6,893 nucleotides of DNA from Candidatus Eiseniibacteriota bacterium (GTDB taxonomy: Bacteria > JAFGKV01): NCBI GenBank assembly GCA_025453925.1, contig JALOPK010000366.1, forward strand, positions 1 through 6,893, in the 5' to 3' direction. Both the position numbers and the translations under genes were made by a program. Within the stretch, counting starts at the first letter, position 1; every line of letters starts with the position of its first letter. Below are positions 1 to 6,170 of this stretch, piece after piece. Below the pieces are notes generated by a model, which worked only from the letters and a program-made list of their open reading frames with translations, did not search any database and was not told the origin of the DNA.

Positions 1-11
1 ATGAACGGCCG

Positions 12-18
12 ATAGGAC
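12..18 (+). promoter_or_regulatory. Isolated operator-like half-site ATAGGAC
   Basis: The heptamer ATAGGAC occurs here and again at 58-64 and 74-80, with its inverse GTCCTAT at 83-89. No inverted partner follows this copy, so it is at best an accessory half-site for whatever binds at 56-91, and it may be chance. Confidence 0.25.
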
Positions 19-48
19 CTCGACAGCGACGACCTGCGTCAATCACGG

Positions 49-76
49 TTGACTCATATAGGACATGTCATATATA
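49..76 (+). promoter_or_regulatory. Candidate sigma70-type promoter, reading rightward
   Basis: A -35 element TTGACT (49-54) is followed after 16 bp by TATATA (71-76); TATAGG (73-78) at 18 bp is an alternative -10. This is the most AT-rich stretch of the first 2 kb. Predicted transcription would start near 83. The palindromes at 56-91 cover the spacer, the -10 and the likely start site, the usual arrangement for a repressor. No convincing plus-strand gene follows: transcripts would run into the 3' end of the minus-strand gene at 270-1481. The promoter could therefore make an antisense or small RNA, or could be misassigned. Confidence 0.4.
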
Positions 77-91
77 GGACTTGTCCTATAT
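56..91. promoter_or_regulatory. Two overlapping palindromes, probable tandem operator
   Basis: Box 1 (56-75) is ATATAGGAC-AT-GTCATATAT, with one mismatch between arms. Box 2 (72-91) is ATATAGGAC-TT-GTCCTATAT, a perfect 9-bp inverted repeat with a 2-bp centre. They share four bases (72-75), and their left arms are an exact 9-bp direct repeat offset by 16 bp. A 16-bp offset is about one and a half helical turns, so two dimers would sit on roughly opposite faces. Overlap with the promoter at 49-76 points to repression by a dimeric regulator. I do not recognise the consensus, and no regulator gene is visible in the window. Confidence 0.6.
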
Positions 92-269
92 CAGCCTTCC
101 AATCCGCGCTGGCAGCCCTTCCGGCCCCACGTCGGTTTCTCCCGTCGTAATGCGGAGGGACCTTGGCGACGGCGTGGGCGAACGGGAGCGGCGGTCCACG
201 CTTTCACGGCGGGCCCCCCGTTCCGGGGGAGAGGCCGATCGTGCGGATCGTATCGTTCAGGGGAATCGA
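92..269. other. Non-coding stretch, no gene recognised
   Basis: No reading frame on either strand gives a recognisable protein or has a ribosome-binding site. The only structure seen is a short GC hairpin (215-229: CCCCCG, loop TTC, CGGGGG) about 40 bases past the stop of the minus-strand gene. It has no T-run on either side, so it is not a convincing intrinsic terminator. Confidence 0.5.
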
Positions 270-1481
270 TCAAGACGGCATGTCACCCGAGACGAGGATC
301 ACCCTGGCGGGCGCGCCATCAGCTCCGGGTAGCCGTAGCGGCAGGCAGACAACCTGGTACGCGCCCGGTGCGACATGCGCAAGCACCAGTCCTTCCACTA
401 CCACTATCCCCGCCTGAAGCAGCATCCTGTGCGTTTCCTCCCCGCCCTCGTGCGGCCCGATGGAGAGGTAGTCGATGCCGACGAGGCGGATGCCACGGCC
501 GATGAGCCATCCGGCACCATCGGGAGACACACCGACGAAATCATCGTGGAATGTGGTCGCTTCGAGCAGCCCACGGATTGAGTTGTTCGTGCGAAGCAGG
601 ATCCTGCTGGCCTCGTGTGGGATTCCCGCCCGTTCCAGCCTCGCGGCATCCACAAGGGGACATCCGGCCATGTCAACGACAAACGCCCGGCCAACCAGCA
701 CGTCCAACCGCACGTCGGAGGCATCGGCACCGCTCGCGATGAAATGGAGGGGAGCGTCAATGTGGGTGCCCGCATGGGCGCACATCTCCAGCGCGGTGAG
801 ATTGACGCCGTCACCCTTGCCGAGCTGAAGTGCCCGGCGAAGTCGCACGGGTGGGTCACCCGGCCACTGCGGCATGCCTTCACGTATCGGCAAGGAGACG
901 TCTATCAAGCCCATGACCACGCTCCACCGGCGGACATCCGGGGCTTCCCCGTCCAGGGGCGGGTTTGCGAGTCCACCATCTGGCCGCACCGGCCGGGAGG
1001 CGAAGCCCAGCCAGTCAATGACGGTGGCAACGATGGCCGGCGGCGCCTGACCGGCGTCAACAGCCAGCGCATCAACAGGTTCTTCCAGGGCCTCCATCTG
1101 GCTCGTCAGTAAGCTGGCCGGCATGAAGTGCCCCGAACGATCCTTCAGACGCCGCCGGAGCACGGGGGCGTCGGCCTTCAGGTAGACTACTCGAGTGTCG
1201 CCTGCGGCCCGCAGACGGTCGCGGTGCGTCGTCCGGAGCGCTGAACACGCGAGCACCGCATCGACACTCTCCGCATCAACCCCGCGGATGACGTCCGCCA
1301 ACCTGCTGATCCACGGCTCGCGGTCGTGATCATCAAGTGGAATACCGTTTTGCATCTTGGCGACACAGCCCGGGTCATGCAAGTCATCGCCCTCGATGAA
1401 CTGCCACCCCAACCGCGCGGCCAGCATGCTGCCCACGGTGGTCTTGCCGGAGCCGGACACACCCATGACAATGACCACCAT
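270..1481 (-). CDS. Gluconate kinase - cyclase/kynurenine formamidase-like fusion protein
   Basis: This 403-residue protein has two complete domains. Residues 1-160 match gluconate kinases (ATP + gluconate to 6-phosphogluconate): Walker A GVSGSGKTT (7-15), FIEGDDLHD (29-36), the KMQNGIPLDDHDREPW segment (42-57), CSALR (79-83), and GHFMPASLLTSQMEALEEP (117-135). After a 30-residue linker, residues 191-400 match the metal-dependent cyclase family (kynurenine formamidase, isatin hydrolase): the metal-binding signature HAGTHIDAPLH (236-246), GIDYLSIGP (335-343) and the VVEGLVLAHV segment (361-370). Such enzymes usually hydrolyse cyclic amides or related substrates; the substrate here is unknown. 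The start is ATG 1481, because the kinase normally begins right before its P-loop and an in-frame stop lies about ten codons upstream; no clear Shine-Dalgarno precedes it. The protein is predicted to be cytosolic, with no signal peptide. Family calls are secure. The joint function is inference. Confidence 0.9.
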   Translation of the reverse strand: MVVIVMGVSGSGKTTVGSMLAARLGWQFIEGDDLHDPGCVAKMQNGIPLDDHDREPWISRLADVIRGVDAESVDAVLACSALRTTHRDRLRAAGDTRVVYLKADAPVLRRRLKDRSGHFMPASLLTSQMEALEEPVDALAVDAGQAPPAIVATVIDWLGFASRPVRPDGGLANPPLDGEAPDVRRWSVVMGLIDVSLPIREGMPQWPGDPPVRLRRALQLGKGDGVNLTALEMCAHAGTHIDAPLHFIASGADASDVRLDVLVGRAFVVDMAGCPLVDAARLERAGIPHEASRILLRTNNSIRGLLEATTFHDDFVGVSPDGAGWLIGRGIRLVGIDYLSIGPHEGGEETHRMLLQAGIVVVEGLVLAHVAPGAYQVVCLPLRLPGADGAPARVILVSGDMPS

Positions 1482-1751
1482 GCGCGCGACGCTACGGGTT
1501 CCACGGCCGGATTACGGCGGCACGAAGGCATCCGTGCCCGATCGACCTTGCCACGGATCGCATCATGAGCCGGTCAGGCCGGTGGCGAAGGACGGGCATC
1601 GGCCACCAGCATCTCGCTGCGGGGGGATGCACCGGAGATCCCTCTCGATGGGTCCCTCGCCATCGCGTCTGTGTTGGACGGCGTGCCGGCCCGGCCTCGG
1701 GACGTGTGTGCGCGTCCATGGTCGCGCTGACCGACCACCCGGAAGCGTCAC

Positions 1752-1781
1752 CATATAGTCTCTTTGGGTAGTGCCGTGCAA
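1752..1781 (-). promoter_or_regulatory. Candidate leftward promoter for the fusion gene
   Basis: Read on the minus strand, a -35-like TTGCAC (1776-1781) is followed after 18 bp by TATATG (1752-1757). Transcription would start near 1745 and leave a leader of about 260 bases before ATG 1481. The match is moderate, and a closer promoter without AT-rich boxes cannot be excluded. Confidence 0.3.
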
Positions 1782-1915
1782 CGCCACCGCTCGGCCAGCA
1801 CCGCGGTCCGCTTGTGGGCGGGCCGGTCGTACGGGTGAACGGACTGAGTCCGAAGGCCGGGCAGCGTCAGGATCACTCCAGGTATCAGGCACGGGATCTC
1901 CACGTGATGCGGGAC

Positions 1916-1955
1916 CATGGCTTGGGGTTCGCCCACAGCCGTAGAACATGGCTTG
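1916..1955. repeat. Direct repeat of CATGGCTTG
   Basis: The 9-mer CATGGCTTG is at 1916-1924 and again at 1947-1955, offset by 31 bp, close to three helical turns. It lies upstream of the inverted repeat and the operon promoter. It could be a tandem activator site or chance; the flanks do not extend the match. Confidence 0.3.
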
Positions 1956-1978
1956 TTTCCACGAGAGGGTCAAGCGCC

Positions 1979-2014
1979 CGTCCTGGTGCGCGGCGGTGAC
2001 CGCGCACCAGGACG
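1979..2014. repeat. Perfect 15-bp inverted repeat with 6-base loop
   Basis: The arms CGTCCTGGTGCGCGG (1979-1993) and CCGCGCACCAGGACG (2000-2014) are exact reverse complements around CGGTGA. As RNA this is a very stable hairpin on either strand. Neither side has a T-run, so it is not a classical intrinsic terminator. It lies about 90 bp upstream of the candidate operon promoter (2106-2133), so it would not be in that transcript's leader. The half-sites are centred 21 bp apart, two helical turns, which also fits an operator for a dimeric protein. A U-less terminator that insulates the operon is the other reading. Confidence 0.65.
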
Positions 2015-2105
2015 CTCAGTGCAGTACAAGGAACGGTCTCACTCCGCCGTATCGCCCCTTGGTTGCTCCGCTCGTATAGTCATATCCTACTACTTGATTT
2101 TTCCC

Positions 2106-2133
2106 TTGACGCTCTCCGGACCCAGTGTATCTA
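2106..2133 (+). promoter_or_regulatory. Candidate promoter of the redox operon
   Basis: TTGACG (2106-2111) is followed after 16 bp by TATCTA (2128-2133); TCTAAT (2130-2135) at 18 bp is an alternative. It sits in a locally AT-rich patch. Transcription would start near 2141, giving a leader of about 50 bases before ATG 2193. No FNR-like or sigma54-type box was seen. Confidence 0.45.
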
Positions 2134-2192
2134 ATGCCGCTATCTGTCACTGGGACGCCTTGTCTGCCTGCACTCGCCCCATCGGAGGCTGC

Positions 2193-3227
2193 ATGCACCG
2201 GACGCCGAGGTTCCTGCGCGAAGACGATCTCTCCGCTCTGATCTCCGCACTGCCCGGCACGCGATGCTACCAGCCCATAGAGAAACCCACCGGAACTGAC
2301 TACGGCACGCCGTCATCCTCTCCTCCATCGCTCCGTGGAAAGCGCCCGACGTCCCCGACAAAGCCGTTCTTTCTCCCCTCTCGCGAGCGTGTTGCCGCGT
2401 TTTGGGGCTCCCGCGATCTGCCCGAGATCGAGCCGTTCAGCCTCGTTGGCCTCCGAAACTGCGATCTCCTGAGCATCCGGTATCTCGACCACGTGTTCCT
2501 CGGCGGTGTGTGCGAGGATCCATTCTACAAAGCCCACCGTGCTGCGGCGTTCCTCGTCAGCGTGGATTGCAGCCCCCCGCAGGAGAGCTGCTTCTGCACC
2601 GCCGTTGGCGGCGTTCCGTATGCTGACGGAGGGTACGATCTCAACCTCACGCCGGTGGCCGAGGGGTATCTCGTCGTAGCGGGAACGGGTGCGGGCGAAT
2701 CCGTGCTCCTCGCCACGGCCGCTTTGCTGACTGAAGCGAAGGCTGAGCTTCTGGCGGAAGGGGAGGAACTCCGTGCCCGCATGGTCGAATCGCTGAGCAC
2801 GGCGGCCCGGTCCACACCGGATCCCCAGGTGGTGGCTGAGCGCCTGGGGGGAAGCGAGGCCCACGCCTCGTGGGAGCCCTGGGCAGGCAAGTGCGTCGAA
2901 TGCGGCGCTTGCACGGCAGTGTGCCCGACGTGTCACTGCTACTACATCATCGATTCCAACGATGCCGCTCCCGGCTCGTACACGAAGATTCGAACATGGG
3001 ATAGCTGTCTGCTCGCCGAGTACGCGAGAATGGCCGGTATGGGCGCAAAGCTGACGCCACGGCCTCGCCTCAGGAGCAGACTGGCGAATCGGGTCCTACA
3101 CAAGTACGTGTACTCCTTCGCGCAGTACGGGATGTGCGGCTGCCTCGGGTGCGGGCGATGCGATGAAGCATGCCTCGGGGCCATCGCCATTCGTGACGTG
3201 GTGAACGCCGTGGGAGCATCGCGATGA
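2193..3227 (+). CDS. HydB/AsrA-like 4Fe-4S subunit (sulfhydrogenase beta / anaerobic sulfite reductase A family)
   Basis: This 344-residue iron-sulfur protein resembles HydB of sulfhydrogenases and AsrA of anaerobic sulfite reductase. Those partner an FAD-NAD(P) subunit and carry electrons between NAD(P)H and a catalytic module. The N-terminal half has the family pattern SLVGLRNCDLLSI, then YLDHVFLGG and CFC. The C-terminal half has two cluster motifs: C234, C237, C240 and C244 followed by PTCHC (C247, C249), and the GCLGCGRCDEAC motif (C315, C317, C320, C323, C327). I chose ATG 2193 over an in-frame ATG at 1917: GGAGG (2184-2188) precedes it, the family N-terminus begins here, and the promoter at 2106-2133 would fall inside the longer version. 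There is no signal peptide or membrane segment, so it is cytoplasmic. Its stop overlaps the next start (ATGA), suggesting translational coupling with its HydG-like partner. Confidence 0.92.
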   Translation: MHRTPRFLREDDLSALISALPGTRCYQPIEKPTGTDYGTPSSSPPSLRGKRPTSPTKPFFLPSRERVAAFWGSRDLPEIEPFSLVGLRNCDLLSIRYLDHVFLGGVCEDPFYKAHRAAAFLVSVDCSPPQESCFCTAVGGVPYADGGYDLNLTPVAEGYLVVAGTGAGESVLLATAALLTEAKAELLAEGEELRARMVESLSTAARSTPDPQVVAERLGGSEAHASWEPWAGKCVECGACTAVCPTCHCYYIIDSNDAAPGSYTKIRTWDSCLLAEYARMAGMGAKLTPRPRLRSRLANRVLHKYVYSFAQYGMCGCLGCGRCDEACLGAIAIRDVVNAVGASR

Positions 3228-4023
3228 CTCTCAGGGCCAATCCCTACGAACCCATCGCCGCGCGGCTGGCGGATGTCGTTGACGAAACCCCCACGATCCG
3301 AACGTTCGTGTTCACGCCGGAGGAGCCGATCCCGTTCGTGTCGGGCCAGTTCGTGCAGCTTTGCCTGCCCGGGATCGGCGAAGCCCCGTTCACTCCCTCG
3401 AGCTCGCCGCTCGAACCGAACCGACTCGAGATCACCATCCTGCGAACGGGTGCGGTCACCGAGGCGCTTCATCGCCTCGAGCCCGGCGCCGAGTTGGGAA
3501 TCCGTGGCCCGCTGGGCAAGGGCTACCCTGTGGAGAAACTGCAGGGCAAAGACATTCTCGTCGTGGGTGGAGGGGTCGGACTCGCGCCGTTGCGAGCCTT
3601 GCTGTATCACGTATTTCACGTGCGGGACCAGCTCGGTCGAATCGAGATCAAGTACGGTTCCCGGTCGCCTGACGAGTTGCTCTTTCGGCGCCAGTACGAT
3701 CAGTGGTCCGCGCTCCCGGGGGTACGGTTCTCGGCGACGGTTGACGTGCCCCATCCGCAGTGGACGGGGCGGACGGGCGTGGTCACGGTGACCTCGCGAA
3801 CTGTCTGGTCTTCTCCTGCGGCCCCAGCATCATGTTCAAGTTCGTAGTGCAGAAACTGCTGGAGATGGGGGTAAAGCCGGAGCAGATCTACCTGTCCATG
3901 AACAGGAGGATGAGCTGCGGGATCGGAAAATGCGGCCGGTGCAACATAGGTCCGTTCTACCTCTGCAAAGACGGACCAGACATGAACTACGCAAAGATCA
4001 TGGGGTATCCCGATGTCTTCTGA
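3224..4023 (+). pseudogene. HydG/AsrB-like FAD/NAD(P)-binding [2Fe-2S] reductase, frameshifted
   Basis: The gene is read in two frames: 3224 to about 3790, then about 3790 to 4023. Residues 1-189 give the FAD-binding half (GEAPFTPSSSP at 52-62, RGPLGKGYPV at 94-103) and the NAD(P)-binding GGGVGLAPLRALL (115-127). The second frame supplies the missing C-terminus: SCGPSIMFKFVVQ, then the [2Fe-2S] motif CGIGKCGRC and the CKDGPD segment. Unrepaired, the first frame ends at 3847 after 18 foreign residues and loses the cluster domain. Relative to the family pattern I recall, about seven residues between GVVTV and DLANCLVF are also absent, so a deletion of about 19-22 bases fits better than one lost base. 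GGGAG (3212-3216) precedes ATG 3224. In related enzymes this subunit exchanges electrons with NAD(P)H. It could be a true mutation or a sequence error. The family is near certain; whether it is inactive is not. Confidence 0.88.
3781..3793. repeat. Short perfect palindrome at the frameshift junction
   Basis: GGTCAC (3781-3786) and GTGACC (3788-3793) are exact reverse complements around G3787. The reading-frame change of the HydG-like gene falls inside this palindrome. Small dyads favour replication slippage and assembly collapse, so its position may explain the lesion. Confidence 0.7.
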
Positions 4024-5668
4024 CACAAGGGCCCCGCGCGACGGGTGGAGCCGCTGCCTGTTCTGTTCGTTGCAGTGCCCCTTGGGGATCCGCGACGCCG
4101 GCGGAGGGTGGCTCGAAACCGTGTTTCCGATGGACGGGGGCCTGTGTGCCCGGGGCTTGTGCGTCGGGGAGCTGGCCGCCCGCGTGCGTCGCGGCACGGC
4201 ACATGACGGCCCTACCGGACGGAATCTGATCCTGGACGAAGGAATCGCGGAGGCGGGGAGCCGCCTCCGCGGGGCGTCGGGTGTTGACATCATCGTGGAC
4301 GGCAACCATCGCGGGGAGGTGCTGTCGCTCGCCGCGGGCCTTGCCGCAGCCCATCCCGCGCGGATCAGAAGCTTCGTCGCGCTCCCCGCTGAGGATTTGC
4401 TGGTGCTGGCCCACGCGTGGGCCAGTGGAGCCACGACCGCCGGCATCGAGGTCCTCGACGACGTGGATGGTCTCCTGGTGGTCGGCGACCCGTTTTCGAG
4501 CAACCCCCGCAGCGCGAAACCGATTCTGGCCTTCAAGCGACGGAATCGCCGAGCACCCCTGGCTGTGATCGACAGCACCCCTCGGCGTACCGCGGTTTTT
4601 GCCACTCACCCGGTAATCGTCGAACCCGGCAGGGTGCCGGCCGCCGTCGCCTGCGCGGTCCCGGCTGCCGCCGCGGCCGTGATCCGGCAATCGCCTCGTG
4701 AGGTCGATCCCACCGGCGCTCTGGAACGGGCGCTCGTCGCTCTGGGAAAGTGCGGCCGAGTAGGCGTGATCATTGCTTCGCAGCCCGGCCGCGGTTGTTC
4801 GTGGCCGTCCGCCGCCTACTACGCCGGTCTCTTGGCGCGTTCACAGGGAACGAAGCTCGGGGTGCTGACGCAGTACGGCAATGCGCGAGGGGCCGCGCGG
4901 TTCATCGCCTCCGGGATGTTGCAGCCCGTGGGACATCTCACCTCGATCGCCCCCGAGGGCCGCGCAGCCGTGGTCATCGGCGAACGGGATTCATGTCTGC
5001 CGACCGGGGACATCGCCGACTGGGCGGCCCGGGCGTCAGTCGTGATCCGCGGGGGGTTCAGCGCGGAGTCCGACGCCGGGACCCTCAGCTTTCCGGGGGT
5101 GGGGTTCTTTGAGGACGAGGGTTCGATCCTCACGCCGGAAGAACAGTGGGAGTGGGTTCCTGCGGCATTATCGCCCCCCGTGGGAATCCCTACGACTCCC
5201 GTCTTGCTGCGCGCGATTCTGGAGGCCGGGGGGTACGGCGTTGACAGCGAGCGGCCGGTGCTCCCGGAGTATCCGGAGCTGGTGACGCCTCCGGCACTTG
5301 AGGAGCGCCAGGCCGTGGAAGGGGCGGGTCCGCTCCGGGGCATCCTTGCCGCCGACCCTGAACAATTCGTCGATGGTCAGCTCACCGGCCTCACCAGCCT
5401 GCTCGGCTCCCGGATCCCCAGCGTGCTCATGGCCACGGCCGACTGCGCCCGCTACGGAGTCGCTGATGACTCGATTGTGACGCTCACCACGGACTTCGGA
5501 GTGTCATCCGCCACCGTGCGTTCGTGCGGCTACCAGCCGTCCGGTGTCGTGGCCATTTCGAACACCAATGGCGAGACCAAGACGCTCTTTGGGTGGGAGC
5601 TGTGCGGCGGGCTCCCCGTAGCCATGCCGTCCAGGGTTACGATCGGGCCCGCAGGGAGCGCGACATGA
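4013..5668 (+). CDS. NuoG-like / molybdopterin-oxidoreductase-like iron-sulfur subunit, probably non-catalytic
   Basis: This 551-residue protein has the fold signature of bis-MGD oxidoreductases. It has an N-terminal [4Fe-4S] motif C15-x2-C18-x3-C22 with C45 in GGLCARG, a nucleotide-fold segment (LLVVGDPFSSNP at 154-165, AVIDSTPRRTAVFA at 184-197, IVEPG at 202-206), a domain-III-like stretch (SVVIRGGFSAESDAGTLSF at 342-360, EDEGSI), and a C-terminal dinucleotide-binding-like end (ADCARYGVADDSIVTLTTDFG, 476-496). It is much shorter than formate dehydrogenase alpha subunits, and I see no catalytic Cys/Sec loop between C45 and residue 154. It may thus work as a structural or electron-relay subunit like NuoG; a distant FwdB-like protein is the alternative. 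The start ATG 4013 has GGGGT at 4002-4006 and overlaps the previous gene by 11 bases. It is cytoplasmic and co-translated with its neighbours. Whether it binds molybdopterin cannot be told. Confidence 0.8.
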   Translation: MSSDTRAPRDGWSRCLFCSLQCPLGIRDAGGGWLETVFPMDGGLCARGLCVGELAARVRRGTAHDGPTGRNLILDEGIAEAGSRLRGASGVDIIVDGNHRGEVLSLAAGLAAAHPARIRSFVALPAEDLLVLAHAWASGATTAGIEVLDDVDGLLVVGDPFSSNPRSAKPILAFKRRNRRAPLAVIDSTPRRTAVFATHPVIVEPGRVPAAVACAVPAAAAAVIRQSPREVDPTGALERALVALGKCGRVGVIIASQPGRGCSWPSAAYYAGLLARSQGTKLGVLTQYGNARGAARFIASGMLQPVGHLTSIAPEGRAAVVIGERDSCLPTGDIADWAARASVVIRGGFSAESDAGTLSFPGVGFFEDEGSILTPEEQWEWVPAALSPPVGIPTTPVLLRAILEAGGYGVDSERPVLPEYPELVTPPALEERQAVEGAGPLRGILAADPEQFVDGQLTGLTSLLGSRIPSVLMATADCARYGVADDSIVTLTTDFGVSSATVRSCGYQPSGVVAISNTNGETKTLFGWELCGGLPVAMPSRVTIGPAGSAT

Positions 5669-6165
5669 CCCACGACCCCGCGGGCCTGACCACACGACGG
5701 GTCGTGCTGGATATCGACCTGTGCATCGACTGTAAGAGCTGCGCGGCGGCATGCTACTTCCATCACCACAACATGCCCATCGTCGGCTTCGGATCGACGC
5801 CAGCTGCAACGCTCCCCGTCATCTGCCGCCAATGCGAGTCGCCCGGCTGTGTGGACGCGTGCCCCAATGAGGCCATGGCCCGGGATGAGAACGGCGTGGT
5901 CTCGCGCTCACTTTTCCGATGCACGGGGTGCATGAGCTGTGTGATGGGGTGCCCGTTCGGCATCATCACCGAACGGCTTCAGGGGAATCATATCCCCAAA
6001 TGCGATCTCTGTGAGCACCGGCTCCTCGCAGGTGTTGAGCCCTGGTGCGTCGCCAGTTGCTCCAGCGGCGCGCTCAGACTTCTGGAGCCGGACAAGGCTG
6101 AAGCCGCCGGATTGGTTCTCCTCGGAGGACGCATCGCCGGCTCACGGCCCTGGGGTCGGAGGTAG
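5665..6165 (+). CDS. 16-cysteine ferredoxin-like electron-transfer subunit (HycB/DmsB type)
   Basis: This 166-residue protein has four cysteine quartets, enough for four [4Fe-4S] clusters: C20, 23, 26, 30; C54, 57, 62, 66; C86, 89, 92, 96; and C113, 116, 128, 132. The second (CRQCESPGCVDAC) and third (CTGCMSCVMGC) are typical of HycB, HyfA, DmsB, PhsB and FdhB. Those subunits wire a molybdopterin-type or other large subunit to a membrane partner. Here it sits exactly between the NuoG-like gene and the NuoH-like gene, consistent with that bridging role. The start ATG 5665 overlaps the upstream stop as ATGA and has AGGGAG at 5653-5658; a longer in-frame version starting at 5524 lies inside the previous gene and is rejected. 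There is no Tat or Sec signal, so it faces the cytoplasm. Family assignment is secure; the partner is inferred. Confidence 0.93.
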   Translation: MTHDPAGLTTRRVVLDIDLCIDCKSCAAACYFHHHNMPIVGFGSTPAATLPVICRQCESPGCVDACPNEAMARDENGVVSRSLFRCTGCMSCVMGCPFGIITERLQGNHIPKCDLCEHRLLAGVEPWCVASCSSGALRLLEPDKAEAAGLVLLGGRIAGSRPWGRR

Positions 6166-6170
6166 TGACC

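Larger units (their letters stand above)
1482..2192. other. Intergenic region between divergent genes
   Basis: About 710 bases separate the minus-strand fusion gene from the plus-strand operon. Short frames exist on both strands but none is recognisable, and none has a good ribosome-binding site. Supported structures are a candidate leftward promoter (1752-1781), a 9-bp direct repeat (1916-1955), a perfect 15-bp inverted repeat (1979-2014) and a candidate rightward promoter (2106-2133). A smaller inverted repeat, GGCACG (1519-1524) and CGTGCC (1533-1538), lies in the presumed leader of the fusion gene. No tRNA or recognisable riboswitch was seen. Confidence 0.5.

Noticed and set aside
215-229. 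Hairpin as rho-independent terminator of the minus-strand gene
   Set aside because: The stem is only 6 bp and no T-run follows on the minus strand. Such GC stems are expected by chance in DNA this GC-rich.
65-505. Plus-strand frame of 146 codons near the left promoter
   Set aside because: It is Arg/Pro-rich, has no ribosome-binding site, and its second half is antisense to the clear cyclase domain on the minus strand. It looks like a shadow frame of GC-rich DNA.
1748-1936. Minus-strand frame of 62 codons in the intergenic region
   Set aside because: Its composition is somewhat protein-like, but it has no recognised family and no clear ribosome-binding site, and it contains the candidate promoter of the fusion gene at its 3' end. 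It could be a gene remnant; the support is too thin to call.
1917-2192. N-terminal extension of the HydB-like gene to ATG 1917
   Set aside because: The extra 92 residues have no family match, cross the 15-bp inverted repeat and the operon promoter, and lack a ribosome-binding site. ATG 2193 has GGAGG in front.
2942-3754. Minus-strand frame of 270 codons
   Set aside because: It lies entirely antisense to the HydB-like and HydG-like genes, whose motifs are unambiguous, and it is charged, low-complexity shadow sequence.
3781-3800. Programmed -1 frameshift in the HydG-like gene
   Set aside because: No X-XXY-YYZ slippery heptamer is present at the frame change, and family residues appear to be missing there, which programmed shifting would not cause.
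3700-4690. Two long minus-strand frames opposite the NuoG-like gene
   Set aside because: Both are antisense to supported coding sequence, show no domain signature and have shadow-type composition.
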